This document shows, piece after piece, positions 1 to 8,109 of a DNA stretch of 30,673 bases. A program made the translations under genes and the position numbers. Position 1 is the first letter of the stretch; every line of letters begins with the position of its first letter. Source of the DNA: Betaproteobacteria bacterium (GTDB lineage Bacteria > Pseudomonadota > Gammaproteobacteria > Burkholderiales > Burkholderiaceae_E); the NCBI GenBank assembly GCA_009925965.1, contig RFPW01000003.1:1-30673 (forward strand). Direction: 5' to 3'. The notes under the pieces are model-generated. The model saw nothing but the letters and a program-made list of their open reading frames with translations, was not told the origin of the DNA and made no database searches.

Positions 1-117
1 GCGCTTTCTGATGGCCCCAATGCCTGGCCACTTGGCCGGATGCGAGAACTGCTTGAAACGCTGCTTGCGCTTGATCAGGTCGTTAAACGCGCGGGATATA
101 TCGAAGCCCGCCTCTAG
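1..117 (+). CDS. kdsA: 3-deoxy-8-phosphooctulonate synthase, C-terminal end only (partial)
   Basis: The first 38 codons are open from the window edge to a TAG at 115-117 and read as the conserved tail of Kdo-8-phosphate synthase, including LSDGPNAWPL and a closing LDQVVKR helix. The enzyme condenses phosphoenolpyruvate with arabinose 5-phosphate in the cytoplasm to make Kdo-8-P for the LPS inner core. The start and catalytic core lie outside the window. The next gene begins 14 bases downstream on the same strand, and the kdsA-DUF1330-eno order is typical of betaproteobacteria. The assignment rests on a short segment, but the segment and its context agree. Confidence 0.85.
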   Translation, partial: ALSDGPNAWPLGRMRELLETLLALDQVVKRAGYIEARL

Positions 118-131
118 CTGGAACATGGGCC

Positions 132-422
132 ATGCCTGCTTATTTGATCGCTGATGTCAAGGTGTCTAACCCCGAGCAGTATCTCGGCTATCAGGCGCTC
201 ACGCCGGCCGCTATCGCAGCGGGTGGTGGTGAATTCGTTGTTCGAGGTGGCGAGGCCGAGGTCATCGAGGGGGACTGGATCCCCAATCGGGTGGTCGTGA
301 TCCGCTTCCCGGACATGGATACGGCTCGCAAGTTCTACGATAGCGAACTTTATCGAGCGGCGCGCGCTGCCCGAGCAGGTGCGACTGAGCTTTTCAACAT
401 GATTCTGGTTCAGGGAGTTTGA
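132..422 (+). CDS. DUF1330 domain protein
   Basis: This small cytoplasmic protein of 96 residues matches the DUF1330 family over its full length. It has the N-terminal strand AYLIADVKVSNPEQY, a central GG(E)F.VRGG turn, the strand NRVVVIRFPDM and a C-terminal ATELFNMILVQG strand, as expected for a dimeric alpha/beta ferredoxin-like fold. No signal peptide or membrane segment is visible. It sits between kdsA (14-base gap) and eno (6-base gap), so the three are probably co-transcribed. The family has no settled biochemical function. Its position between an enzyme that consumes PEP and one that makes it is suggestive only. A GGAA lies about 10 bases before the ATG. Confidence 0.85.
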   Translation: MPAYLIADVKVSNPEQYLGYQALTPAAIAAGGGEFVVRGGEAEVIEGDWIPNRVVVIRFPDMDTARKFYDSELYRAARAARAGATELFNMILVQGV

Positions 423-428
423 ATTCTG

Positions 429-1712
429 ATGAGCACCATTGTCGATATCATCGGTCGGGAAATCCTCGACTCGCGGGGTAATCCCACCGTCGAATGTGAC
501 GTCCTCCTGGAGAGCGGTGCAATGGGTCGTGCCGCCGTCCCCTCGGGCGCGTCGACCGGCTCCCGTGAAGCCATTGAGTTGCGCGATGGCGACGCGTCGC
601 GGTATCTCGGCAAGGGCGTGTTGACGGCGGTCGAGCACGTCAATACCGAGATCAGCGAGGCCATGATGGGCCTTGATGCGACCGAGCAGGCCTACATCGA
701 TCGCATCCTGATCGACCTCGACGGTACCGAAAATAAGAGCCGGCTGGGCGCCAACGCGACCCTCGCGGTGTCGATGGCCGTGGCCCGAGCCGCAGCCGAA
801 GAATCGGGCCTGCCGCTTTACCGTTATCTCGGTGGTTCGGCTGCGATGGCGATGCCCGTGCCCATGGTGAATGTCATCAACGGCGGCGCGCATGCCAATA
901 ACAACCTCGATCTGCAAGAACTGATGATCATTCCGGTGGGGGCGCCGAGCTTTCGAGAAGCCATGCGCTGGAGTGCCGAGACTTTCCATGCCCTGAAGAA
1001 GATTTTGCACGACCGTCATATGTCGACCGCAGTGGGCGATGAGGGCGGGTTTGCGCCCAATCTCGACAACCATGAGAGTGCGATCCGCTTGATCCTGGAG
1101 GCTATCGAACGGGCCGGTTACGAACCGGGTGGACAGATCGCCCTGGGTCTGGACTGTGCGGCCAGTGAGTTCTATCGTGATGGCCAATATCACTTGGCCG
1201 GTGAAGGCCTGATCCTCTCGGCACCCCAGTTCACGGATTTGCTGGCCACCTGGTGCGATCGTTATCCGATCATATCGGTTGAAGACGGTATGGCCGAGAA
1301 CGACTGGACCGGATGGCGTGGGCTGACCGATGCATTGGGCGACCGCATCCAGCTGGTTGGAGACGATCTGTTTGTCACCAATACGAAGATCTTGCGTCAG
1401 GGTATCGATCAGGGAGTTGCGAATTCGATTCTGATCAAGATCAATCAAATCGGTACGCTGACCGAAACATTCGCAGCGATTGAACTTGCCAAGCGCAATA
1501 ACTACACGGCCGTCATCTCGCATCGTTCGGGTGAAACCGAAGATACGACGATCGCTGATATCGCCGTCGCCACCAACGCGATGCAGATCAAGACCGGGTC
1601 GACCTCGCGCAGTGATCGCATGGCCAAGTACAACCAGCTGCTGCGGATCGAGGAAGATTTGGGCGATGTGGCAGCCTATCCAGGTCGCGATGCTTTCTAT
1701 AATCTTCGTTGA
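429..1712 (+). CDS. eno: Enolase (phosphopyruvate hydratase)
   Basis: Enolase interconverts 2-phosphoglycerate and phosphoenolpyruvate in glycolysis and gluconeogenesis. The protein has 427 residues, close to the usual 425-432. Visible key residues are the N-terminal loop GASTGSREAIELRDGD, His155 in GGAHANN, catalytic Glu205 in GDEGGFAPN, Mg ligands Asp242, Glu285 (SVEDGMAE) and Asp312 (VGDDLFVTN), catalytic Lys337 in KINQIGT, and the SHRSGETED signature. The ATG has a GGGAG Shine-Dalgarno sequence about 10 bases upstream and follows the DUF1330 stop by 6 bases. ftsB follows after 21 bases. The reading frame is intact. A very long antisense open frame covers the gene but is only a codon-bias shadow. 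Confidence 0.98.
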   Translation: MSTIVDIIGREILDSRGNPTVECDVLLESGAMGRAAVPSGASTGSREAIELRDGDASRYLGKGVLTAVEHVNTEISEAMMGLDATEQAYIDRILIDLDGTENKSRLGANATLAVSMAVARAAAEESGLPLYRYLGGSAAMAMPVPMVNVINGGAHANNNLDLQELMIIPVGAPSFREAMRWSAETFHALKKILHDRHMSTAVGDEGGFAPNLDNHESAIRLILEAIERAGYEPGGQIALGLDCAASEFYRDGQYHLAGEGLILSAPQFTDLLATWCDRYPIISVEDGMAENDWTGWRGLTDALGDRIQLVGDDLFVTNTKILRQGIDQGVANSILIKINQIGTLTETFAAIELAKRNNYTAVISHRSGETEDTTIADIAVATNAMQIKTGSTSRSDRMAKYNQLLRIEEDLGDVAAYPGRDAFYNLR

Positions 1713-1733
1713 ACCCATACAGCCCCGGACGCC

Positions 1734-2015
1734 ATGCGCTGGATTACGCTCCTCCTACTCGGTCTGCTCCTTGTAGTGCAGTACCCGCTGTGGTGGGGGC
1801 GTGGTGGCATGCTCAAAGTGCGTGAACTAGAGCATCAGGTAGAGCAACAGCAAACGGTCAATGCAGCGCTGCGCGAGCGCAATGAGCAGCTCGAAGGCGA
1901 GGTGCGTGATCTGGTCAAGGGTCAGCAGGCCGTTGAGGAGCGAGCTCGCTACGATCTTGGCATGGTGCGCCCCGACGAAGTGTTCGTTCAGATCGACCCG
2001 AAACCGGCGCGTTGA
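1734..2015 (+). CDS. ftsB: Cell division protein FtsB
   Basis: This bitopic inner-membrane protein of 93 residues has a membrane segment at about residues 4-20 (WITLLLLGLLLVVQYPLWW), then a periplasmic coiled coil at about 28-72 rich in E, Q, L and R, and the FtsB-type end ARYDLGMVRPDEVFVQI. FtsB joins FtsL and FtsQ in the divisome and helps activate septal peptidoglycan synthesis. It follows eno directly, the standard order in beta- and gammaproteobacteria. The initiation site has only a weak GGA. Its 3' end faces hslO across a gap of 50 bases that holds a small hairpin but no T-tract. Confidence 0.95.
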   Translation: MRWITLLLLGLLLVVQYPLWWGRGGMLKVRELEHQVEQQQTVNAALRERNEQLEGEVRDLVKGQQAVEERARYDLGMVRPDEVFVQIDPKPAR

Positions 2016-2021
2016 GTGAGT

Positions 2022-2039
2022 GCCCGGGGACTTCCGGGC
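2022..2039. other. Small inverted repeat between ftsB and hslO
   Basis: Arms GCCCGG (2022-2027) and CCGGGC (2034-2039) surround a 6-base loop in the gap between the convergent genes ftsB and hslO. No T-run follows on either strand, so it is not a typical intrinsic terminator. It may pause transcription or be chance in GC-rich DNA. Confidence 0.25.
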
Positions 2040-2065
2040 CAGCGCCTCAGAGCCTTACTGGTGAT

Positions 2066-2992
2066 TCAGTGCCGAACCTGCGGATCGGCCATGACATCAC
2101 TCGATACGGCCTCTGGGCCCAGAAAGAGCTGGGCACAATCGACGGCATCGAAGGTGTAGGCCTGATTGCAAAAATCACAACGAACCTCGACGGTTTCCCG
2201 TTCGGTCAGGATTGATTCCACTTCGGCTTCGCCCAGCATTTTTAGCATCCCGCCGACGCGTTCGCGGGAACACCGGCAGGCGAAGTGCAGGGGGCGCAGA
2301 TCACCTTCCTCTTTCGATTCTTGCCAAAACAGACGGTGCAGGATTTCTTGTGGCGAAACGGAACAGAGTTCGGCTGCCGTGATCGTGTCGCCGAGATGCT
2401 GCATTCGGGGCCATCCGTCGACATCCTCAACCGGCAGACCCCCTTCCGTCGGCAAGCGCTGGATTAAGACTCCGCCAGCCCGGGTGGCATTGGCAGCCAA
2501 CCAGAGACGGGTCGGAATCTGCTCCGATCGGACCATATAATTCTCAAGCACTTGGGCGACGGTTTCGCCCTCGAACGGGACAATCCCTTGAGTCACCGGC
2601 TGGCCACGCTCGCGGGGCTCGAGCGTCACCGCAAAGCGGCCTCCGCCGTTGACATTGACGAGTGCCGAAAGCGGAGTCTCCGCGGGGATGCTCACGGTGG
2701 GATCGACCCCATCGCGCATTCGAACCGTAGCTCGGAAGCTGCCATCTGGGGGGCACTCGACCACATAAAGAGCGACTGGCCCATCGCCATGGATTTGCAG
2801 GATCAGGGTGCCGTCGAACTTGATCGTGGCCGCGAGCAAAAGGGCTGCTGCGGCGAGCTCGCCCAGGCGATCGCGGACGGCCACGGGAACCGCGTGGCGA
2901 TCGACCACCTCGCGCCAGGCGGCCGAGAGTGAAACGACCTCACCGCGCACTGCTGCGGGGCGGATCAGGAAGCGTTGAAGGCAATCAGTCAT
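2066..2992 (-). CDS. hslO: Hsp33 redox-regulated chaperone
   Basis: Hsp33 is a cytoplasmic holdase that is off when its four cysteines bind zinc. It is switched on when oxidation releases the zinc and unfolds the C-terminal domain. The 308-residue protein has the expected N-terminal domain (FLIRPAAVRGEVVSL, then LLAATIKFDGTLILQIHGDGPV) and a C-terminal redox switch with Cys239 and Cys241 (CRC) and Cys272 and Cys275 (CDFC), exactly the CXC-X30-CXXC spacing. The ATG at 2992 overlaps, on the opposite strand, an ATG at 2991 upstream of the divergent DUF455 gene. Family members are about 290-300 residues long, so length and start agree. Confidence 0.96.
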   Translation of the reverse strand: MTDCLQRFLIRPAAVRGEVVSLSAAWREVVDRHAVPVAVRDRLGELAAAALLLAATIKFDGTLILQIHGDGPVALYVVECPPDGSFRATVRMRDGVDPTVSIPAETPLSALVNVNGGGRFAVTLEPRERGQPVTQGIVPFEGETVAQVLENYMVRSEQIPTRLWLAANATRAGGVLIQRLPTEGGLPVEDVDGWPRMQHLGDTITAAELCSVSPQEILHRLFWQESKEEGDLRPLHFACRCSRERVGGMLKMLGEAEVESILTERETVEVRCDFCNQAYTFDAVDCAQLFLGPEAVSSDVMADPQVRH

Positions 2993-3005
2993 GGAGCCGC
3001 ATAAT
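2975..3005 (+). promoter_or_regulatory. Possible promoter for the DUF455 gene, with leaderless start
   Basis: A TTGAAG at 2975-2980 and a CATAAT at 3000-3005 could be -35 and -10 boxes with a long 19-base spacer. The -10-like box ends 6 bases before the ATG at 3012, so transcription would begin at about the start codon. The same AT-rich block reads TACATT or CATTAT on the minus strand 8-10 bases before the hslO ATG, so it could serve both genes. This is pattern matching only. Confidence 0.3.
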
Positions 3006-3011
3006 GTACCA

Positions 3012-3959
3012 ATGATGCCCCAAGTCGATCTCGAGGTCCGTGCGCTTGCCTTGCAAGCGTGGCTGTGTGCCGACCCACTCGAGAAGGCGTTGGCCGCGCG
3101 TACGCTCCAGAACGACTGGGTTCAAGGACGTCTGAGTCTGAGCCTGAGTCTGACTCTGAGCCAAACCTTGGGGCAGACCTTGGCTCAACAATCGCTGAAT
3201 GCAGCGGATCTCGTGACCCCCGGCCGCCCCGTGCGCCCCCGACTGGTCGCCGCGGGGAACGTGCCCAATCGGCCCGCCAATTCGGCGGCTGGGCGGATGG
3301 CCCTGATGCATGCGATTGCCCATATCGAGTTCAATGCCATCGACCTCGCGCTCGATGCCATTTGGCGTTTCGACGGGATGCCGCAGGCCTACTACGCAGA
3401 CTGGGTGTTGGTGGCCGACGAGGAAGCTCAGCACTTTTTACTCGTCTGTGAGTGGCTTGCCGAGCAGGGCGCCTCCTATGGGGATTGTGATGCCCACGAC
3501 GGGCTCTGGCAAATGGCAGCGCGCACCGCTCACGATCCGATCGCCCGCATGGCCTTGGTGCCATCCGTATTGGAGGCGCGTGGTCTTGACGCCACCCCGA
3601 TGATTCAGGAGCGCTTGAGGCGCAACGCCAAGGATTTGCGTAACGCACGGGACCTCAGTGCGGTGGCCACCATCGAGAGTGCCCTGACGATTCTTGATCG
3701 AATTTTGAATGATGAAATTGGGCACGTACGGATCGGGCGCCAGTGGTTCGAGTGGTTGTGTGCCCAAGCCGGGCTGGCGCCGGAGACCACGTTCGACGCG
3801 TTGATGGAGACCTTCAACGCACCCTGGCCAAAGCCGCCTGTAAATCGCACGGCGCGTCTTGCGGCCGGATTCACGGAGGCTCAGCTGGATCGATTTTCGC
3901 AAGCGGATCGCCCATCAGCGCATTCCGGCCGTGGCAAACTATCGGTTCAGCCAACCTGA
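3012..3959 (+). CDS. DUF455 ferritin-like protein
   Basis: This protein belongs to the DUF455 ferritin-like family, a four-helix-bundle protein with putative di-iron ligands. The helices show HAIAHIEFNAIDLALD, then ADEEAQHF (an E-x-x-H type pair), the family signature AHDGLWQMA, MALVPSVLEARGLD, and NDEIGHVRIG near the end. The cellular role is not established. An ATG at 2991 is in frame, but family members begin close to LEVRALALQAW, so I chose 3012 (315 residues); 3015 is equally possible. No Shine-Dalgarno sequence is visible. Residues about 41-57 form an odd Ser-Leu dipeptide run encoded by hexanucleotide repeats, inserted before the conserved PGRPVRPRLV segment. Confidence 0.88.
   Translation: MMPQVDLEVRALALQAWLCADPLEKALAARTLQNDWVQGRLSLSLSLTLSQTLGQTLAQQSLNAADLVTPGRPVRPRLVAAGNVPNRPANSAAGRMALMHAIAHIEFNAIDLALDAIWRFDGMPQAYYADWVLVADEEAQHFLLVCEWLAEQGASYGDCDAHDGLWQMAARTAHDPIARMALVPSVLEARGLDATPMIQERLRRNAKDLRNARDLSAVATIESALTILDRILNDEIGHVRIGRQWFEWLCAQAGLAPETTFDALMETFNAPWPKPPVNRTARLAAGFTEAQLDRFSQADRPSAHSGRGKLSVQPT
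3131..3160 (+). repeat. Five imperfect hexanucleotide repeats inside the DUF455 gene
   Basis: The unit TCTGAG occurs five times in a row (variants CCTGAG and TCTGAC) and encodes alternating Leu and Ser/Thr. It is followed by two copies of a 12-base unit containing ACCTTGG (about 3163-3184). Because the unit is 6 bases long, copy-number change would alter length but not frame. Confidence 0.85.
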
Positions 3960-3971
3960 ACGAAGGAACCC

Positions 3972-4670
3972 ATGAGCAAGCTTTTCGCTTCGGCCGCAGA
4001 TGCCCTTAAGGGGGTTTTGCACGACGGCCAAATGATCGCGGTCGGTGGATTCGGCCTTTGTGGCATTCCAGAGGCCCTGATCGCTGCCGTTCGGGATTCT
4101 GGTGTTCAAAACCTGACCTGTATCTCCAACAACGCGGGAGTCGATGGATTCGGGCTCGGGCAGCTTCTGGCAACCCGGCAGGTTCGCAAGATGATTGCCA
4201 GTTACGTTGGCGAGAACAAAGAGTTTGAGCGCCAATACCTGGCCGGTGAACTCGAACTTGAATTTACGCCCCAAGGGACTCTTGCCGAACGCTTGCGTGC
4301 CGGGGGCGCCGGGATTCCCGCCTTCTATACCCGCACTGGGGTTGGCACCGTGGTGGCCGAGGGCAAAGAGATCAAAGAGTTTGACGGCGTCCCTTACGTG
4401 ATGGAGCGGTCTCTTCTACCCGATGTCTCGCTGGTTAAAGCCTATATCGCCGACCATGCGGGCAACCTGATTTTTCGGCGGACGGCGCGTAATTTCAACC
4501 CCAATGTCGCGATGGCAGGGAAGTTCACGATCGTCGAGGTTGAACAGATTGTCGCGACCGGCGAACTCGATCCGGACCACATCCACCTGCCGGGCATCTA
4601 TGTGCACCGGATCATTGTGAACGCGACCCCCGAGAAGCGAATCGAGCAGCGCACTGTGCGCCAGGCCTGA
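3972..4670 (+). CDS. scoA: 3-oxoacid CoA-transferase subunit A
   Basis: This is the alpha subunit of a class I CoA-transferase that moves CoA from succinyl-CoA to a 3-oxoacid such as acetoacetate, feeding it into central metabolism. The 232-residue protein carries the family blocks VGGFGLCGIPE, SNNAGVDGFGLGQLL, and the characteristic FTPQGTLAERLRAGGAGIPAFYTRTGVGT with FDGVPYVMERSLLPDVSLVKAYIAD. The ATG has a good AAGGA Shine-Dalgarno sequence. It starts 12 bases after the DUF455 stop, and the beta subunit follows after 29 bases. The exact acyl substrate cannot be read from the sequence; related transferases act on acetoacetate, 3-oxoadipate or butyrate. Confidence 0.93.
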   Translation: MSKLFASAADALKGVLHDGQMIAVGGFGLCGIPEALIAAVRDSGVQNLTCISNNAGVDGFGLGQLLATRQVRKMIASYVGENKEFERQYLAGELELEFTPQGTLAERLRAGGAGIPAFYTRTGVGTVVAEGKEIKEFDGVPYVMERSLLPDVSLVKAYIADHAGNLIFRRTARNFNPNVAMAGKFTIVEVEQIVATGELDPDHIHLPGIYVHRIIVNATPEKRIEQRTVRQA

Positions 4671-4699
4671 TTCGAATCAACGCATACCGGAGTAATTCA

Positions 4700-5344
<645 letters not shown>

Positions 5345-5365
<21 letters not shown>

Positions 5366-7122
5366 TTGCAAATTCACCCGCGCGCGTTCCTCCTCCTGGA
5401 GCCTTAGAACGCGGCGTTGAATCTTGCCGGTCGTCGTCATCGGCAAGGCCTCGATGAATTCGATCTCGCGCGGATACTCGTAAGGCGCCAACCGATTTCG
5501 GACATGCGCTTGCAGGTTAGCGCGCCGAGTTGTTCGGGTGTCTTGTATCGGTCGGGCGCATTGAGAACTACAAACGCTTTAACGATTGCGCCCCGGTCGG
5601 CGTCGGGTTTAGGGACCACGGCCGCGTTCAGAACCTCAGGGTGCCCGATCAGACAGTGTTCGATCTCCCCCGGCCCGATCCTGTAACCCGAGGACTTGAA
5701 CAGGTCGTCCGTTCTGCCCTGATACCGAAAATCACCCCGTTCGGTCAGAACGGCGAGATCACCCGTCAGCCACCAATCACCGCGGAATTTCGCTTGTGTG
5801 GCTTCGGGGTTGTTCCAGTAGCCAAGAAACAGAACAGGGTCGGGGTGTCCGTGTCGATCGCACCGATGCACCGCAATTTCACCCGATTCGCCTGCCGGTA
5901 ATTCCACCCCGTCCTCGTCCACGAGGGCGACCCGATGACCAGGGTACGGACGCCCGATATGTCCTGCAACGGCAGGCCAGCGCCTCGATGAATTGCCGAC
6001 CACGTAGTTGGCTTCCGTCTGACCAAACATCTCGTTGGGTTGAAGGCCGAGCGTATCGCGGCACCAGTCAAACACGGGCTCACCGAGTGACTCTCCAGCG
6101 CTCATTAGGGCGCGCAGTCGCAAGGCTGAGTGCTCTGTCGGCGACAAGCGGGGCCTGGCCTTCATCATCTGCTTGAGGGCGGTTGGGAACAGGAATGCGT
6201 TGGTGACCTGATGCCGGATCATCCATTCGAAGGCGTTGTCGGCGCTGAACCGCTCACGCGACCCGATGATCGTCCGTCCGAAGTACAGCGTCGGCAGGAG
6301 CGCGTCCCAGAGCCCTCCAGTCCAGGCCCAGTCCGCTGGCGACCAAAATCGATCTTGTCCTTCGAACCCTGCACCCGGATCCACGTGGTGTCCGCCCCAG
6401 GGGAACCAGTCCTGGCTGGCGACAAAACCTGTCAGGTTACCAATCAGCGCCCGGTGCGGAATCAACGCGCCTTTGGGCGAACCGGTCGTTCCGCTGGTGT
6501 AAATCAGCACAGCCGGATCATCGGCAAGCGTATGTTTAATGGAATGATGAGTTGAAGACCGATTAATCAGTGATTGATAATCGTGCTCAAACAATCGATC
6601 GTTCTGAAGAGCAGGGGCATATTCCCGACTGGGATCGATCAGGATCAGATCCGCCAGATCAGGGCATTCGAGGGCCGCTTCTCGAACGCTCTTGATGTGT
6701 GCCGTATCCACAATTGCGATCCGCGCCTGTGCGTCGCGCAGCCTGAATGTGAGGGCTTCGGGGCCAAACAGGACCGAAAGCGGCATGCTGATCGCGCCCA
6801 GTCGCATGGTCGCCAGGTGCGCCACAGCGGTCTCAACGCATTGCGGCAGAACGATCGCGACCCGGTCGCCGGCTTCGACACCCAGTGCGTCCAGCGCGTT
6901 GGCCAACTGGCATGACTGGTCATGCAGCTCACGGTACGTGAAGGGCAGGGGGCGGGCGCCTGCACCCGCTTCGATAATCGCTGGATGATTGCCATGGGCC
7001 TCAGTTGCCCAACGTTGCGCGCAAACCTGCGCTACATTGAAGTGGCGCGGGATGCGCCACCGAAAAGACTGCGCCAGGCGCGCATAGTCGTCGGGACGTC
7101 GCTGGTTACGGTGTGTAGTCAT
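5345..7122 (-). pseudogene. AMP-forming acyl-CoA synthetase, frameshifted near the C-terminus
   Basis: The protein is an ANL-family acyl-CoA synthetase (acetyl/medium-chain acyl-CoA synthetase-like), which activates a carboxylate to acyl-AMP and then acyl-CoA. The intact part shows the P-loop YTSGTTGSPKG (about 208-218), NEMFGQTEANY (about 363-373), TGDLA, and the hinge YQGRTDDLFKSSGYRIGPGEIE (about 467-488). The frame then leaves the family sequence at about residue 534 and stops at 5437. The expected ending continues in the +2 frame from 5515 down to a stop at 5345: LQAHVRNRLAPYEYPREIEF, then ALPMTTTGKIQRR with the catalytic lysine. One missing base between about 5516 and 5530 explains this. 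With it restored the protein would have 592 residues. It is either real inactivation or a sequence error. It faces scoAB and is divergent from the hydrolase gene. Confidence 0.88.
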
Positions 7123-7164
7123 GATCTAAAAGGTAGACTTCGCGCTCCGACCTGAATCCTATTC

Positions 7165-8109
7165 ATGACCACTCACTATAAACCGCGCCGTCCTAGCGAG
7201 TCATTGTGGGTTGAGGCGCGCGGAATTCGGCACCACATCCGTGCCTGGGGGCCAGTCGATGCGCCAACACTGTGGCTTCTGCATGGTTGGATGGATGGGT
7301 CTGCATCATTTCAGTTCCTGGTTGACGAGCTGCAGATCGAGCGCCGCATCTATGCCCCTGACTGGCGTGGCTACGGGCTGACCGAGCGAGCCCCCGGCAT
7401 TGATGCGTACTGGTTTCCGGATTACCTGGCCGATCTCGAAGCCATGTTGGATGCGCTGGTTCCTGACCAGCCCGTTGACATGGCTGCGCACAGCATGGGC
7501 GGCAACATAGCCTGCCTGTACGCGGGCGTAAGACCCTCCCGGATTCGGCGGCTCGTCAATCTCGAGGGCTATGGGTTGCCAGGTAACCGACCCGATCAAG
7601 CCCCCGAGCGCTACGCGCAGTGGCTTGATGAGCTCAGCAGGCCCGAGCGCGAACGGATCTGGCCGAGCCTCGAGATGCTGGTCTCAAGGATGCTCCGCAA
7701 CAACCCCCGCCTTGGGGCCGACCGGGCGACGTGGCTCGCCCAACACTGGGCCCAGGCCGTCGATATGCCGGCGGGGGAGGCGGCCGCTACCGATTCGTCC
7801 GATCGGGATGCGCCCACCACCGGTTGGCAACTTCGGGGTGACCCCGCCCATCGGCGTCGTAACCCTGTGCTGTATCGGGTCGAGGAGGTTCTGGCGTGTT
7901 GGCGCCAGATCACCGCCCCGGTCTTGCTGGTCGAGGCCGGCGAACCTGATGACTGGCACCAATACACTCGAGAGCCCGCATACCGTGAGCGCCTGGCCGC
8001 TTTCTCTTCCCTGCAGACGACGACCGTTGCAGGGAGTGGTCATATGCTCCATCACGACCAGCCGGAGGCGGTGGCCCGTTTGATCGAGTCGTTCTTGGGG
8101 CAACCATGA
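7165..8109 (+). CDS. Alpha/beta hydrolase
   Basis: This 314-residue cytoplasmic protein has an alpha/beta-hydrolase fold. It has the oxyanion-hole segment LLHGWMDGSASF after strand 3, YAPDWRGYGLTE after strand 4, the nucleophile elbow AHSMGGN with Ser110, and the catalytic histidine in GSGHMLHHDQPEAV (His293) near the end. The acid is probably in the LLVEAGEPDD segment after strand 6. The substrate is unknown. The stop overlaps the next start in an ATGA, so it is translationally coupled to the PHP gene. The start lies 42 bases from the divergent acyl-CoA synthetase start, leaving little room for two promoters. Residues about 205-235 form a polar cap insert rich in D, R, A and P. Confidence 0.92.
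   Translation: MTTHYKPRRPSESLWVEARGIRHHIRAWGPVDAPTLWLLHGWMDGSASFQFLVDELQIERRIYAPDWRGYGLTERAPGIDAYWFPDYLADLEAMLDALVPDQPVDMAAHSMGGNIACLYAGVRPSRIRRLVNLEGYGLPGNRPDQAPERYAQWLDELSRPERERIWPSLEMLVSRMLRNNPRLGADRATWLAQHWAQAVDMPAGEAAATDSSDRDAPTTGWQLRGDPAHRRRNPVLYRVEEVLACWRQITAPVLLVEAGEPDDWHQYTREPAYRERLAAFSSLQTTTVAGSGHMLHHDQPEAVARLIESFLGQP

Noticed and set aside
114..1718. A 534-codon open frame on the minus strand opposite eno
   Set aside because: It lies wholly antisense to a perfect enolase gene, resembles no protein family and is rich in residues expected from the codon bias of the other strand.
2022..2039. Hairpin between ftsB and hslO as an intrinsic terminator
   Set aside because: No T-run follows on either strand; it is listed only as an inverted repeat.
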